Below are positions 8,190 to 15,045 of a stretch of DNA of 27,576 nt, piece by piece. The DNA is from Candidatus Roizmanbacteria bacterium CG_4_9_14_0_2_um_filter_39_13 (lineage in GTDB: Bacteria; Patescibacteriota; Microgenomatia; UBA1406; GWC2-37-13), in contig PFSC01000123.1 of the NCBI GenBank assembly GCA_002788865.1, positions 1 through 27,576 of the forward strand, written 5' to 3'. Position 1 is the first letter of the stretch, and every line of letters starts with the position of its first letter. The notes under the pieces were generated by a model, which was not told the DNA's origin, did not search any database, and saw nothing but the letters and a program-made list of their open reading frames with translations. The position numbers were made by a program, and so were the translations under genes.

Positions 8190-8216
8190 TTAGCAATAAT
8201 ATAGCAACTCTGCTAA
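8190..8216. promoter_or_regulatory. CIRCE-like HrcA operator
   Basis: TTAGCA (8190-8195) and TGCTAA (8211-8216) form a perfect hexamer inverted repeat in the 27-bp geometry of CIRCE (TTAGCACTC-N9-GAGTGCTAA). The three inner bases of each arm have diverged. It lies between the -35 and beyond the -10 of hrcA, and just upstream of the nfo -10. Confidence 0.75.
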
Positions 8217-8226
8217 TTTATGTCAA
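8198..8226 (-). promoter_or_regulatory. hrcA operon promoter (sigma70-type)
   Basis: On the minus strand, TTGACA (8226-8221) is a perfect -35, followed by a 17-bp spacer and TATATT (8203-8198) as -10. The CIRCE-like repeat covers the spacer and -10, so bound HrcA would block polymerase. The predicted start site is near 8191. Confidence 0.75.
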
Positions 8227-8237
8227 GTAGGAAATGA

Positions 8238-8243
8238 TACAAT
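8238..8243 (+). promoter_or_regulatory. nfo extended -10, leaderless spacing
   Basis: TGA-TACAAT, with the hexamer at 8238-8243, ends 5 nt before the ATG at 8249. The position where its -35 would lie touches the right arm of the CIRCE-like site, so HrcA might also affect nfo. Confidence 0.6.
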
Positions 8244-8248
8244 GCGAC

Positions 8249-9106
8249 ATGACACTTCGTATTGGAGCACACCTTTCTATTAGTGGAGGTCTTCTCAACG
8301 CGATAAAAAGCATTAAAGACAAAGGAGGAAATTGTCTGCAAATATTCTCTTCCTCTCCTCGCACATGGAGCAAATCTACTATTTCAAGAAATGATATTAC
8401 CACATTTCTCGATGCAAAAAAAACAAGTGGGGTCGATCCAATATTTTTCCATGCTTTATATCTGATAAATCTAGCGGATCCAGATCAGACTGGGAAAAAA
8501 TCTGTCGAAGCCTTGATTCATGAACTTTCTCTTGCTCCACAACTTGATGTTCTCGGGAGCATTGTCCATACAGGATCTTTCAAAAATGACAATAAAACCC
8601 TTTCATGCCGAGATAAAAAAAATTACAAAACTCTTCTCACAAATATCAATTCTGTGCTGGAAAATACCCCAGGGGAATCGCTCCTCATCTTGGAGAACGC
8701 AGGAAACAGAAAAATTGGCCAAACAATTGATCAGCTTTGCGAAATCATACAAGACGTGAACAATCCCCGTATTCGAGTCTGTCTCGATACGTGTCACCTT
8801 CATGCAGCAGAATACGATCTGCGATCGAAACAAAATTATAAACGTTTTCTTGATGAGTTCGATACAAAAATAGGGCTCGATCGACTTGAGGTGGTGCATA
8901 TGAACGATAGTAAGGACAAGCTAGGAGATCTCAGAGATCGGCACGAAAATATCGGAGAAGGATATGTTGGAGTTGAAGTATTTACCAATTTTCTCAATGA
9001 TCCTCGAACAAAAATGATTCCTTTTATCATTGAAACGCCTGGTTTTGACAAACAAGGTCCTGATAAAAAGAACCTTGATCTATTGAAAGGTTTTGTTCGA
9101 GAATAA
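8249..9106 (+). CDS. nfo: Endonuclease IV (AP endonuclease)
   Basis: Nfo cleaves DNA 5' of abasic sites in base-excision repair, using three zinc ions. The 285-residue TIM-barrel protein shows the metal ligands in order: HALYLINLA (His), VHTGS (His), LILENAGN (Glu), CLDTCHLHAAEYD (Asp and His), VVHMNDSK (His), DRHENIGEG (Asp and His) and IIETPG (Glu). I place the start at 8249 (MTLRIGAHLSISGG), as is typical for the family. An in-frame ATG at 8234 lies within the promoter's extended -10 and would add five atypical residues. It is divergent from hrcA and followed by cca. Confidence 0.95.
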   Translation: MTLRIGAHLSISGGLLNAIKSIKDKGGNCLQIFSSSPRTWSKSTISRNDITTFLDAKKTSGVDPIFFHALYLINLADPDQTGKKSVEALIHELSLAPQLDVLGSIVHTGSFKNDNKTLSCRDKKNYKTLLTNINSVLENTPGESLLILENAGNRKIGQTIDQLCEIIQDVNNPRIRVCLDTCHLHAAEYDLRSKQNYKRFLDEFDTKIGLDRLEVVHMNDSKDKLGDLRDRHENIGEGYVGVEVFTNFLNDPRTKMIPFIIETPGFDKQGPDKKNLDLLKGFVRE

Positions 9107-9134
9107 CGTGTTTTACGCGGTTCAAGATTAGAGG

Positions 9135-9140
9135 TATAAT
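9135..9140 (+). promoter_or_regulatory. cca -10 hexamer, leaderless spacing
   Basis: A perfect TATAAT ends 6 nt before the ATG at 9147. A weak -35 candidate, TTTACG (9112-9117), lies 17 bp upstream. Confidence 0.65.
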
Positions 9141-9146
9141 AACATC

Positions 9147-10499
9147 ATGCTCAAACTTCCAGACTTCATAGCCGACTTCATGAAACAGTTTTCAAACGCA
9201 GGGTATAAAATATACCTCGTTGGTGGAACAGTCCGAGGACTAATAATGGATCATCCTGTCAATGATTGGGACTTCACGACTGATGCTACTCCAGAGCAGA
9301 TTATGAAACACTTTCCTCATAGTTATTACAACAATCAATTTGGTACTGTCGGCATTCCTTTGAAACATGAAGATGACAATCTTGTACTTGAAGTCACAAC
9401 CCATCGGAAAGAATCAGAATACACTAATATCCGTCATCCAGATAAAATTGAGTGGTCAAAGGATTTAAATGAAGATTTAGCGCGCCGTGATTTTACTATC
9501 AATGCGATCGCCTATGATGGAGAAACATTATATGACCCATTTGACGGACAAAAGGATATTAAAGACCGAATCATCCGAGCTGTAGGAGACCCAAATAATC
9601 GCCTGAAAGAAGATGCGCTAAGACTCATGCGCGCTGTAAGACAAGCTGCACAACTTGGTTTTCTTATAGAAAAAAGTACGAAAGACTCGATACAAAAAAA
9701 TTCTCATCTCATCACTAGTATTTCCTGGGAACGCATTCGAGATGAATTTTTCAAAATACTCAGCTCAAAAAACCCAGCTGAAGGAATCCTATTTCTTAGA
9801 AACAACCACATTTTAAAAAATATTCTCCCTGAGGTCGAAGCAAGTTTTGGTGTTGATCAAAAAAGTCCCGAAAGACATCATATTTATGATGTTGGTACCC
9901 ATCTGGTCGAATCACTACGACATTGTCCTTCTGCAAATGTGATAACTCGCTTTGCGGCTCTTATTCATGATGTAGGAAAAGTTGAAACGTATCAGAAAGA
10001 TGAAAAAACGAAAATCATCACCTTTTATAATCATGAGGTGGTCGGTGAAAAACAAGCTGAGCAGATCGCGAATCGCTTCAAACTTTCAAAGGAGGAAAAG
10101 AAACAACTTGTCTTGCTTGTGCGTCACCATCAGTTTACCATATCTGAAGATCAATCAGACAAGGCAGTACGACGATTTATCCGACAGATTGGTGTCGAAA
10201 ATATAGATGAAATGCTCGCGCTTCGGACGGGGGACAGATTGGGTTCTGGAGCAAAGGAATCTTCCTGGCGCACTGAACTTTTTATCAAGCGCCTAAGCGA
10301 AGTACAAAATGTGCCCTTTTCAATACATGATCTCAAAATCACTGGGACTGATGTAATGAAAACGCTCAATATTAAACCGGGACCTCAAGTCGGTGATATC
10401 CTCAAAAAACTGTTTGAAGAAGTGGATGATGGGAAGCTTCAAAATGAAAGAGACATTCTTCTTGAAAAACTAAACTCTATGAAAAAAACATCTGAATGA
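9147..10499 (+). CDS. cca: CCA tRNA nucleotidyltransferase / poly(A) polymerase family, with HD domain
   Basis: This enzyme adds or repairs the 3'-CCA of tRNAs. The 450-residue class II product has the head domain with LVGGTVRG at about 24-31, the catalytic DxD (D40, D42) in NDWDFTTDATPE, and RRDFTINAIAYD. The neck follows with an RAVRQAAQLGF-type stretch, then a C-terminal HD hydrolase-like domain (HHIYDVGTHLVES and AALIHDVGK, plus VRHHQF). The tRNA-Tyr in this window lacks an encoded CCA, so the activity would be needed. A TATAAT ends six bases before the ATG. Its stop overlaps the convergent MBL gene by 23 bases, and both share a hairpin terminator. Confidence 0.94.
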   Translation: MLKLPDFIADFMKQFSNAGYKIYLVGGTVRGLIMDHPVNDWDFTTDATPEQIMKHFPHSYYNNQFGTVGIPLKHEDDNLVLEVTTHRKESEYTNIRHPDKIEWSKDLNEDLARRDFTINAIAYDGETLYDPFDGQKDIKDRIIRAVGDPNNRLKEDALRLMRAVRQAAQLGFLIEKSTKDSIQKNSHLITSISWERIRDEFFKILSSKNPAEGILFLRNNHILKNILPEVEASFGVDQKSPERHHIYDVGTHLVESLRHCPSANVITRFAALIHDVGKVETYQKDEKTKIITFYNHEVVGEKQAEQIANRFKLSKEEKKQLVLLVRHHQFTISEDQSDKAVRRFIRQIGVENIDEMLALRTGDRLGSGAKESSWRTELFIKRLSEVQNVPFSIHDLKITGTDVMKTLNIKPGPQVGDILKKLFEEVDDGKLQNERDILLEKLNSMKKTSE

Positions 10500-11103
10500 T
10501 GTTTTTTTCATCACGTATAGACGTCTCTTCCCCATGGCCAGGATAAACGATTGTTTCTTCAGGTAGTTTTAGCAACTTTTCAAGCGACTTTTCCAATTTT
10601 TCCTTATCGCTATACGAAAAATCATATCTCCCAATTCCCGATTTGAACAATGTATCACCTGAAAAAAGAACTTTCTCATTTTCAAAATACAAACAACAAC
10701 TTCCCGGCGTATGACCTGGTGTTTCAATAACAGATAATTGAAAATTCTGAATAACTAATTTTCCTGACTTTATCTTCGTTGTTAAACCTATAGGGATAAC
10801 TACTGGATCATATTTCAGAAAATGTCGCGCAGTTTCAATGACTCGTTTAAGAAGAAATATATCCTTTTCATGAATATGGAGTGGTAATGTCGGACACGAA
10901 AGCTGTATCTCCCCAACAGCCATAATATGATCAAAATGCCCATGTGTTGCAACGATCCCTACAAGTTCTAGTCTCATTGTTTGAATTTTTTCAAGCAAAA
11001 AATCCGCGGTATCTCCCGGATCAATAAGAAGAGCTTTTCCATCTTTTTCAAGAAGGTAGCAATTTGATTGCATCTCTCCAATTGGATAAGTCTGAATATT
11101 CAT
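10477..11103 (-). CDS. Metallo-beta-lactamase-fold hydrolase, glyoxalase II-like
   Basis: The product has the complete MBL zinc set: THGHFDH (H54, H56, D58, H59), ETPGHTPGS (His), LFSGDTLF (Asp) and VYPGHGEET (His). GloB/YcbL-type proteins hydrolyse thioesters such as S-lactoylglutathione; the true substrate here is unknown. I start it at 11103, MNIQTYPIGEMQSNCYLL, which matches family N-termini. Longer starts at 11118 and 11136 are open, but those residues are encoded by a REP-like repeat (GTCATCCTGAACTC on the plus strand). Length is then 208 residues. It runs tail-to-tail into cca with overlapping stops. Confidence 0.88.
   Translation of the reverse strand: MNIQTYPIGEMQSNCYLLEKDGKALLIDPGDTADFLLEKIQTMRLELVGIVATHGHFDHIMAVGEIQLSCPTLPLHIHEKDIFLLKRVIETARHFLKYDPVVIPIGLTTKIKSGKLVIQNFQLSVIETPGHTPGSCCLYFENEKVLFSGDTLFKSGIGRYDFSYSDKEKLEKSLEKLLKLPEETIVYPGHGEETSIRDEKNIIQMFFS
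10481..10509. terminator. Bidirectional terminator in overlapping gene ends
   Basis: GAAAAAAACATC (10481-10492) and GATGTTTTTTTC (10498-10509) form a perfect 12-bp stem with a 5-nt loop, with A/T tracts on both sides. It contains the cca stop and lies in the last codons and stop region of the convergent MBL gene, so one hairpin serves both transcripts. Confidence 0.7.
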
Positions 11104-11112
11104 ATATTGTAT

Positions 11113-11290
11113 TGTCATCCTGAACTCTTGGGACATTTTACATCCTGATTCAGGATCTTACAAATGATACTCCTCGACGAGAGAGCATCGAGGTATCTCG
11201 TGTCATCCCCGACTCCGATCGGGGATCCAGTCTGGATCCGCCAGCTGGCGGATGACATACGGGCAACCCCGACGCAGAGCATCGGGGAAT
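11113..11290. repeat. REP-like hairpin island
   Basis: Several hairpins stand in series: ATCCTGA-T-TCAGGAT (11142-11156); CCTCGA/TCGAGG (11172-11193); a composite unit from TGTCATCC to GGATGACA (11201-11257) with CCCCGA/TCGGGG and the 18-bp palindrome at 11236-11253; and CCCCGA/TCGGGG again (11267-11287). The GTCATCC...GGATGAC ends match the element at 13751-13839. GC content is well above the surroundings. These look like dispersed non-autonomous repeats. The island separates the MBL and HicB-like genes and runs to the 5' end of the MBL gene. Confidence 0.75.
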
Positions 11291-11296
11291 TAAACC

Positions 11297-11596
11297 CTAA
11301 GAGGGATTAAGATGAGTCGGAATAGAAAATGTTTCTGTAGTATGTGATATTACCGATGGGGGGATAAATGTTTTTGACCTTTTTTGCCAGCCGAGATTTG
11401 TCAATACTTGTTCAACAGTTCCCTTTTCTATAATTTCTTCAAAAAATATTTCTACTAATTCTTCAAATCTTTGTTGAGCTTCCTCAAATGTATCGCCAGC
11501 AGTTGAAATATCCAAAGTAGGAGTGTAAGCAATAAAGCTTTTATCTTCTCGAATAATGGTCACTGGTAAGGAAAATTTGATTTGAGAATGTTTCAT
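11297..11596 (-). CDS. HicB-like antitoxin-family protein (orphan)
   Basis: A 99-residue protein with the HicB fold pattern: SLPVTIIREDKSFIAYTPTLDISTAGDTFEEA followed by an amphipathic helix (EELVEIFFEEII). HicB proteins neutralise the HicA mRNA interferase and often repress their own operon. No HicA-like gene (a short basic protein with a GSH motif) is seen on either side, and there is no obvious C-terminal DNA-binding domain. It therefore appears orphaned, perhaps retained as a regulator or a remnant. A TATACT hexamer (11612-11607) ends ten bases before the ATG. The assignment is by sequence pattern only. Confidence 0.7.
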   Translation of the reverse strand: MKHSQIKFSLPVTIIREDKSFIAYTPTLDISTAGDTFEEAQQRFEELVEIFFEEIIEKGTVEQVLTNLGWQKRSKTFIPPSVISHTTETFSIPTHLNPS

Positions 11597-11606
11597 ATCT
11601 AAAGGT

Positions 11607-11612
11607 AGTATA
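11607..11612 (-). promoter_or_regulatory. -10 hexamer of the HicB-like gene
   Basis: TATACT on the minus strand ends 10 nt before the ATG at 11596, leaving a leader of about three or four bases at most. Confidence 0.45.
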
Positions 11613-11697
11613 TCAGAAAGTATCTAATGGGAGAAAATTTAATTTAGAGCCTGTTTGAAAACTTCTTCTTCATATAGTAGTCTGAGAGTATTTGATA

Positions 11698-11703
11698 TAT
11701 ACT
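11698..11703 (+). promoter_or_regulatory. -10 hexamer of the SleB-like gene, leaderless spacing
   Basis: TATACT ends 6 nt before the ATG at 11710. This supports 11710 over the upstream in-frame TTG at 11692. Confidence 0.55.
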
Positions 11704-11709
11704 GAGGAT

Positions 11710-12918
11710 ATGCTCGGTAAAAAAATTATCAAGCCACTATCTATTGACATTCCTGTAGACACCTTCGGTCTCTATGCTATCTCTATCACCGCCCGCTGTC
11801 AGTCAGGGAAACTACTTGGTCTGTGGGGAGGAGAAAATCTTCGTGTAGAGATCGACGACGTTCAGTTCAGAGAAATACCGCCGGAAAAAAAGAATCAGAA
11901 GTTCGATATTCCCCCTGCATGGAATGGTACTGTATTGCAGGGGCGAGCAAAAACCGTCATCTTCCTTCTTGCACTAAACAAAGGGGAACATACCCTGAAA
12001 TGCATACCCAATCCCAGTGCTACCATTGAAGACTACAGTGTGATTCCCATCAAAGATTCGCACAATATAGTATTCGAACTAAATACTCAAGCAGAAGACG
12101 GCGACAGGCGACCTTGGTATACTTTCGCACTCATTAATCTCCCGCTCCATTCCCTCTCAGTCGATATTGCCGTCAACTGGCATTGGTTTGATGGAGATGA
12201 TGCGAAACTGGTAGTCGACGGTGAAACAGAAGAAAAGCTGGAGAACAAACGATGGAAGAACTGGTACTGGCATGCCACGACAGGACAGGTATTCTCTGGA
12301 GCAAAACGAGAAGGGCACTCCTTTCAAAAAGAATTATCACAAGACATTCACTACATAGAACTCTGGGCAGATAGGACTCCTATGCTCCATACCGTCACCC
12401 TCAATCTGGGAGACTTCACTCTCAAACTTCCAAAACGTATTCCGACTGTTGATGATCCGATGTGGACAAAGGATTTTGAAGATGATCCACCAGAGATATT
12501 ACTTGCACGAATTATTTTTGGTGAAGCCGCCAATCAAAGTAAAAAAGTAAAGATTGCTGTTGGTTGGTCTATCAAAAACAGAATTGGAAAAGGAGAATTA
12601 ATAGATCCCCGTAAAAGATACGATGACTATCATGATGTTATTTTGGATAAAGATCAGTATGCATCTTTGACTGATCCTCGAGTAAGGCCGAAATTAGAAG
12701 ATCCTTTATCTCTTCCTGATCCCGAAGATCGAGATGCATGGTTTGAGTCTTATGAAGCGGCCACAGCTGTAATCCAAAGCAAAATAGCTGACCCTACGGA
12801 TGGATCATTATTTTTCCACGATGACAGTATGACTGAAGAAGATTTTTTAGAACAAGTTCCCAGAGCAACATATATCAAAAAGATAGGCAATATACTTTTC
12901 TATGGACTACAAGATTGA
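11710..12918 (+). CDS. SleB/CwlJ-like cell-wall hydrolase with two N-terminal beta domains
   Basis: The C-terminal 140 residues match the SleB/CwlJ (Hydrolase_2) fold: LLARIIFGEA with the likely catalytic Glu at 272, WSIKNRI, YHDVILDKDQYASL, and a C-terminal FF-H segment. These are peptidoglycan lytic enzymes. The first 250 residues look like two diverged copies of one beta-sandwich (about 5-110 and 118-240). Both contain a DDxxxxVDG- or IDD-like turn, a W-x-G segment, and a closing 'G-H-x-L' or 'IHYIELWADRTP' strand, suggesting carbohydrate binding. I see no signal peptide or membrane segment, which is unusual for a wall hydrolase. GC drops from about 50% near 11850 to about 30% near 12570 (single 60-base lines counted), hinting at a chimeric origin. 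It overlaps the next gene by 17 bases. Confidence 0.75.
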   Translation: MLGKKIIKPLSIDIPVDTFGLYAISITARCQSGKLLGLWGGENLRVEIDDVQFREIPPEKKNQKFDIPPAWNGTVLQGRAKTVIFLLALNKGEHTLKCIPNPSATIEDYSVIPIKDSHNIVFELNTQAEDGDRRPWYTFALINLPLHSLSVDIAVNWHWFDGDDAKLVVDGETEEKLENKRWKNWYWHATTGQVFSGAKREGHSFQKELSQDIHYIELWADRTPMLHTVTLNLGDFTLKLPKRIPTVDDPMWTKDFEDDPPEILLARIIFGEAANQSKKVKIAVGWSIKNRIGKGELIDPRKRYDDYHDVILDKDQYASLTDPRVRPKLEDPLSLPDPEDRDAWFESYEAATAVIQSKIADPTDGSLFFHDDSMTEEDFLEQVPRATYIKKIGNILFYGLQD

Positions 12919-13573
12919 TACGTTAAAAAAAATTGCATGGTTGCTTTTCTTTTGTTTCCTCGTCTTCTCTGGTATGGTTTTAGAAAAAACTGCGATGAGG
13001 AGAGAGACTGTCCCTACAGAAAAACTTGCAGTTCGTCATACTAATATTCTGGGCACTGCAGCATCAAACGGAAATCCACAAGTAAGACCAGCAATTGAGT
13101 GGTTAAATGACGAAGAATTTGCGGTGTATCGCGGGTGCGGGACAGAGTGTGAAACAGTATATATCTTCAACTTGCGGCAAGATGGTAAGCAAAAACTGTA
13201 CTATGGCGTTGGGCACACCTGGTCACCCGACAAACAATATATTCTCGCTCATCATTATGCCGTCCAGTCAGGAATCACTGTAGGAGACAGATATGATAAT
13301 ATTCTGTTCGATCTCCGTCGGGAGTATCCTAAAGAATATGTCGGGACACATAAAGCAAGCTGGTCACCTGATTCTACGAAGTTGGCGCTTATCATACATC
13401 AGGACGAAAAGACAAGGATGGAACTGTTCGTTTTCGATGCTCAGAAGAATTTTCAGAAAATTGTACAAAAGCAGATCCAGACAAAAGAAGTCAACGATCT
13501 CTATTGGCAAGATAGAAAAACATTGATATATATAGATGCTTTGGAAAACATTTTTGAAGAGAATTTTTTTTGA
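12902..13573 (+). CDS. Membrane-anchored PD40/TolB-like beta-propeller fragment
   Basis: An N-terminal signal anchor (residues about 11-27, IAWLLFFCFLVFSGMVL) is followed by WD40-like (PD40) repeats. WSPDKQYIL and SWSPDSTKLALI are the diagnostic blades, and IEWLNDEEFAVYRG a weaker one. Such domains act as extracytoplasmic protein- or glycan-binding scaffolds; no partner is known here. The start overlaps the SleB-like gene by 17 bases, so the two are probably cotranscribed and functionally linked. The frame ends at a TGA inside an 8-T tract (13564-13571). The -1 frame stays open to 13662 and adds 30 residues of propeller-like sequence (ending YYYVSNVQANTKV), so the true protein may be longer. 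Confidence 0.72.
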   Translation: MDYKIDTLKKIAWLLFFCFLVFSGMVLEKTAMRRETVPTEKLAVRHTNILGTAASNGNPQVRPAIEWLNDEEFAVYRGCGTECETVYIFNLRQDGKQKLYYGVGHTWSPDKQYILAHHYAVQSGITVGDRYDNILFDLRREYPKEYVGTHKASWSPDSTKLALIIHQDEKTRMELFVFDAQKNFQKIVQKQIQTKEVNDLYWQDRKTLIYIDALENIFEENFF

Positions 13574-13750
13574 TAGTGTCTATTTCCTCAGTATTATCAG
13601 CTTATCCCGGAAATGGTATATACTATTACGTCAGCAACGTCCAAGCCAACACGAAAGTTTAGGCACTGGTAAGCTAATTCTTACCTATAAATCTTCTTTA
13701 GCGCTACATTAAGCTCTAAACACTCATTTAGACCTCTGTGTCCAACTGTT

Positions 13751-13839
13751 TGTCATCCCCTTGAAGAAGGGGATCCAGTCTAAAATTACATTATAAAATG
13801 TATATCTAGCTTGGATTCCCGCCTCCGCGGGAATGACAA
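13751..13839. repeat. REP-like composite repeat
   Basis: Ends TGTCATCCC and GGGAATGACA form an inverted pair. Inside are two hairpins, CCCCTT/AAGGGG (13757-13772) and TTCCCGC/GCGGGAA (13816-13833), with GGATCCAGTC between them. The left end and the GATCCAGTCT segment match the unit at 11201-11257. Confidence 0.75.
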
Positions 13840-13938
13840 CCTATACCAAAAGTATAATAAATTTATTCTTAAAAGCCAGGGTTTACCGACCAGTGCCAAA
13901 GTTTATCTTCAACAATATTGCATATGACTACCGAACGA

Positions 13939-14006
13939 ATGAACTACCCCGCAGCAAACAGCGGGGAATGAAAATACCCACGAGCTTACGCTTGGGGATT
14001 TTATTG
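13939..14006. repeat. Second REP-like type with CCCCGC/GCGGGG hairpin
   Basis: CCCCGC (13947-13952) pairs with GCGGGG (13961-13966), followed by an imperfect hairpin CCCACGAGC/GCTTGGGG (13977-13997). The core CCCCG-loop-CGGGGAAT resembles the hairpin at 11267-11289. Confidence 0.65.
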
Positions 14007-14063
14007 CGCTGTTAAACTTTCCATCAATTGAAGATCCAGCATACAATCTCATTATTTGATAAT

Positions 14064-14930
14064 TTACTTTCTCACCTTCTCAAGCCACACCGCAATAGGA
14101 GTTGCGACAAATGGCGAAGAGTATGTGCCCGTAATCGTACCGATAAGTAGCGTTATGGCAAAAAATCGGATCGTGTTACCCCCAAGAAGAACGAGTGCCA
14201 AAAGCATGAACATGATCGTGAATGAGTTATTGAGAGAACGAACCATGGTGTCGGTGAGAGCTTTGTTTGCAAACTCTTCAATGTTTCCCGTACCAAACCG
14301 TTTACGATAATCCCTGATTTGATCAAACACAACGATTGTGTCGTGAACTGAAAATGACATTGTAGTCAAGAGTGCAGTGACAAACAGAGTATCAAGCTCT
14401 GCACCAAAAAAGTATGAAAGTGCAGAGTATAGCCCTACAACAACAAGTGCATCATGAAAAAGTGCTACGATTGCTGCAACCGCAAAATTGAAATTACGGA
14501 ATGCATAGGCGACATACAACAAGATACCAACTATGGCAATTGCGGTAGCACTAGCTGTCTTTCTGAGAGTCTCTGCACCTATCACCGGACCAACCGTTTC
14601 ACTACGAATGACCTCTATCTTTGTTTTATTTTCACTCTCAAGATATGTACGGAGGTTCAATTCAGTCTGTTCATCAATCGCCTGAAGACGTAAATAAAAT
14701 TGTGAGTCTGATCGTTTTTCAATCTCTACAATTTCAATTTCTTTGTCTGCAAGAGCTTTTTGAATTGAAGCTTCTTTGATTGTTGGTTCAAACTGATATT
14801 CAAGATTTGTACCTCCAATAAAGTCAATTGAGTAAATATATCCCCACTGCCATATCGCAAAAAGTCCAAACACAATCACCGAAACTGAAATTGTCAAATA
14901 TAGTTTCCAGTAGTTTAAAAAATTAATCAT
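14064..14930 (-). CDS. secF: Protein translocase subunit SecF
   Basis: SecF works with SecD and the proton-motive force to pull secreted proteins through SecYEG. The 288-residue product has TM1 at about 12-30, the conserved DFIGGTNLEYQF at 36-47, a short periplasmic domain, and five more membrane segments. These include HDTIVVFDQIRDYRKRF (about 196-212), the RND-type motif specific to SecF. It follows secD after a 115-bp gap that contains a hairpin and a separate promoter, so it may be transcribed independently. Length is typical, and no key motif is missing. Confidence 0.95.
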   Translation of the reverse strand: MINFLNYWKLYLTISVSVIVFGLFAIWQWGYIYSIDFIGGTNLEYQFEPTIKEASIQKALADKEIEIVEIEKRSDSQFYLRLQAIDEQTELNLRTYLESENKTKIEVIRSETVGPVIGAETLRKTASATAIAIVGILLYVAYAFRNFNFAVAAIVALFHDALVVVGLYSALSYFFGAELDTLFVTALLTTMSFSVHDTIVVFDQIRDYRKRFGTGNIEEFANKALTDTMVRSLNNSFTIMFMLLALVLLGGNTIRFFAITLLIGTITGTYSSPFVATPIAVWLEKVRK

Positions 14931-14935
14931 ATGTG

Positions 14936-14964
14936 AGTTTAATGAATAAGCGTAGTAATGTCAA
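14936..14964 (-). promoter_or_regulatory. secF promoter, leaderless spacing
   Basis: On the minus strand, TTGACA (14964-14959) is a perfect -35, with a 17-bp spacer and TAAACT (14941-14936) as a weaker -10 that ends 5 nt before the ATG at 14930. This would give secF its own leaderless transcript. Confidence 0.55.
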
Positions 14965-15018
14965 TTTGTGCAATCGCCATTTCGATCTCAAACGTACCGA
15001 CTTGGCGATTAACAAATT
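14963..15018 (-). terminator. secD-secF intergenic hairpin
   Basis: AATTTGT (14963-14969) with ACAAATT (15012-15018), and AATCGCCA (14972-14979) with TGGCGATT (15003-15010), form a two-part stem around a 23-nt loop. No T-run follows in the direction of transcription. It may limit readthrough or protect the secD 3' end. Confidence 0.5.
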
Positions 15019-15045
15019 GCGCGTTACAAGCTTATTGAATAGTTT

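Larger units (their letters stand above)
13574..14063. other. Non-coding region with two repeat units
   Basis: No gene is supported. The stretch holds the possible frameshifted tail of the preceding gene (to 13662), REP-like units at 13751-13839 and 13939-14006, and a promoter-like TATAAT near 13851 with no gene behind it. A 60-codon open frame at 13833-14015 is repeat-derived. Confidence 0.65.

Noticed and set aside
8234..8248. Earlier ATG for nfo
   Set aside because: This ATG lies inside the extended -10 (TGATACAAT); family N-termini begin at MTLRIGAH (8249).
11142..11290. CRISPR-like series of repeats
   Set aside because: The units are palindromic, of different lengths and not separated by regular spacers; they are REP-like hairpins.
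13833..14015. 60-codon open frame ending in a Lys/Arg-rich tail
   Set aside because: It is encoded almost wholly by REP-like repeat sequence (CCCCGC hairpin and the following unit) and has no ribosome binding site; typical repeat-derived false gene.
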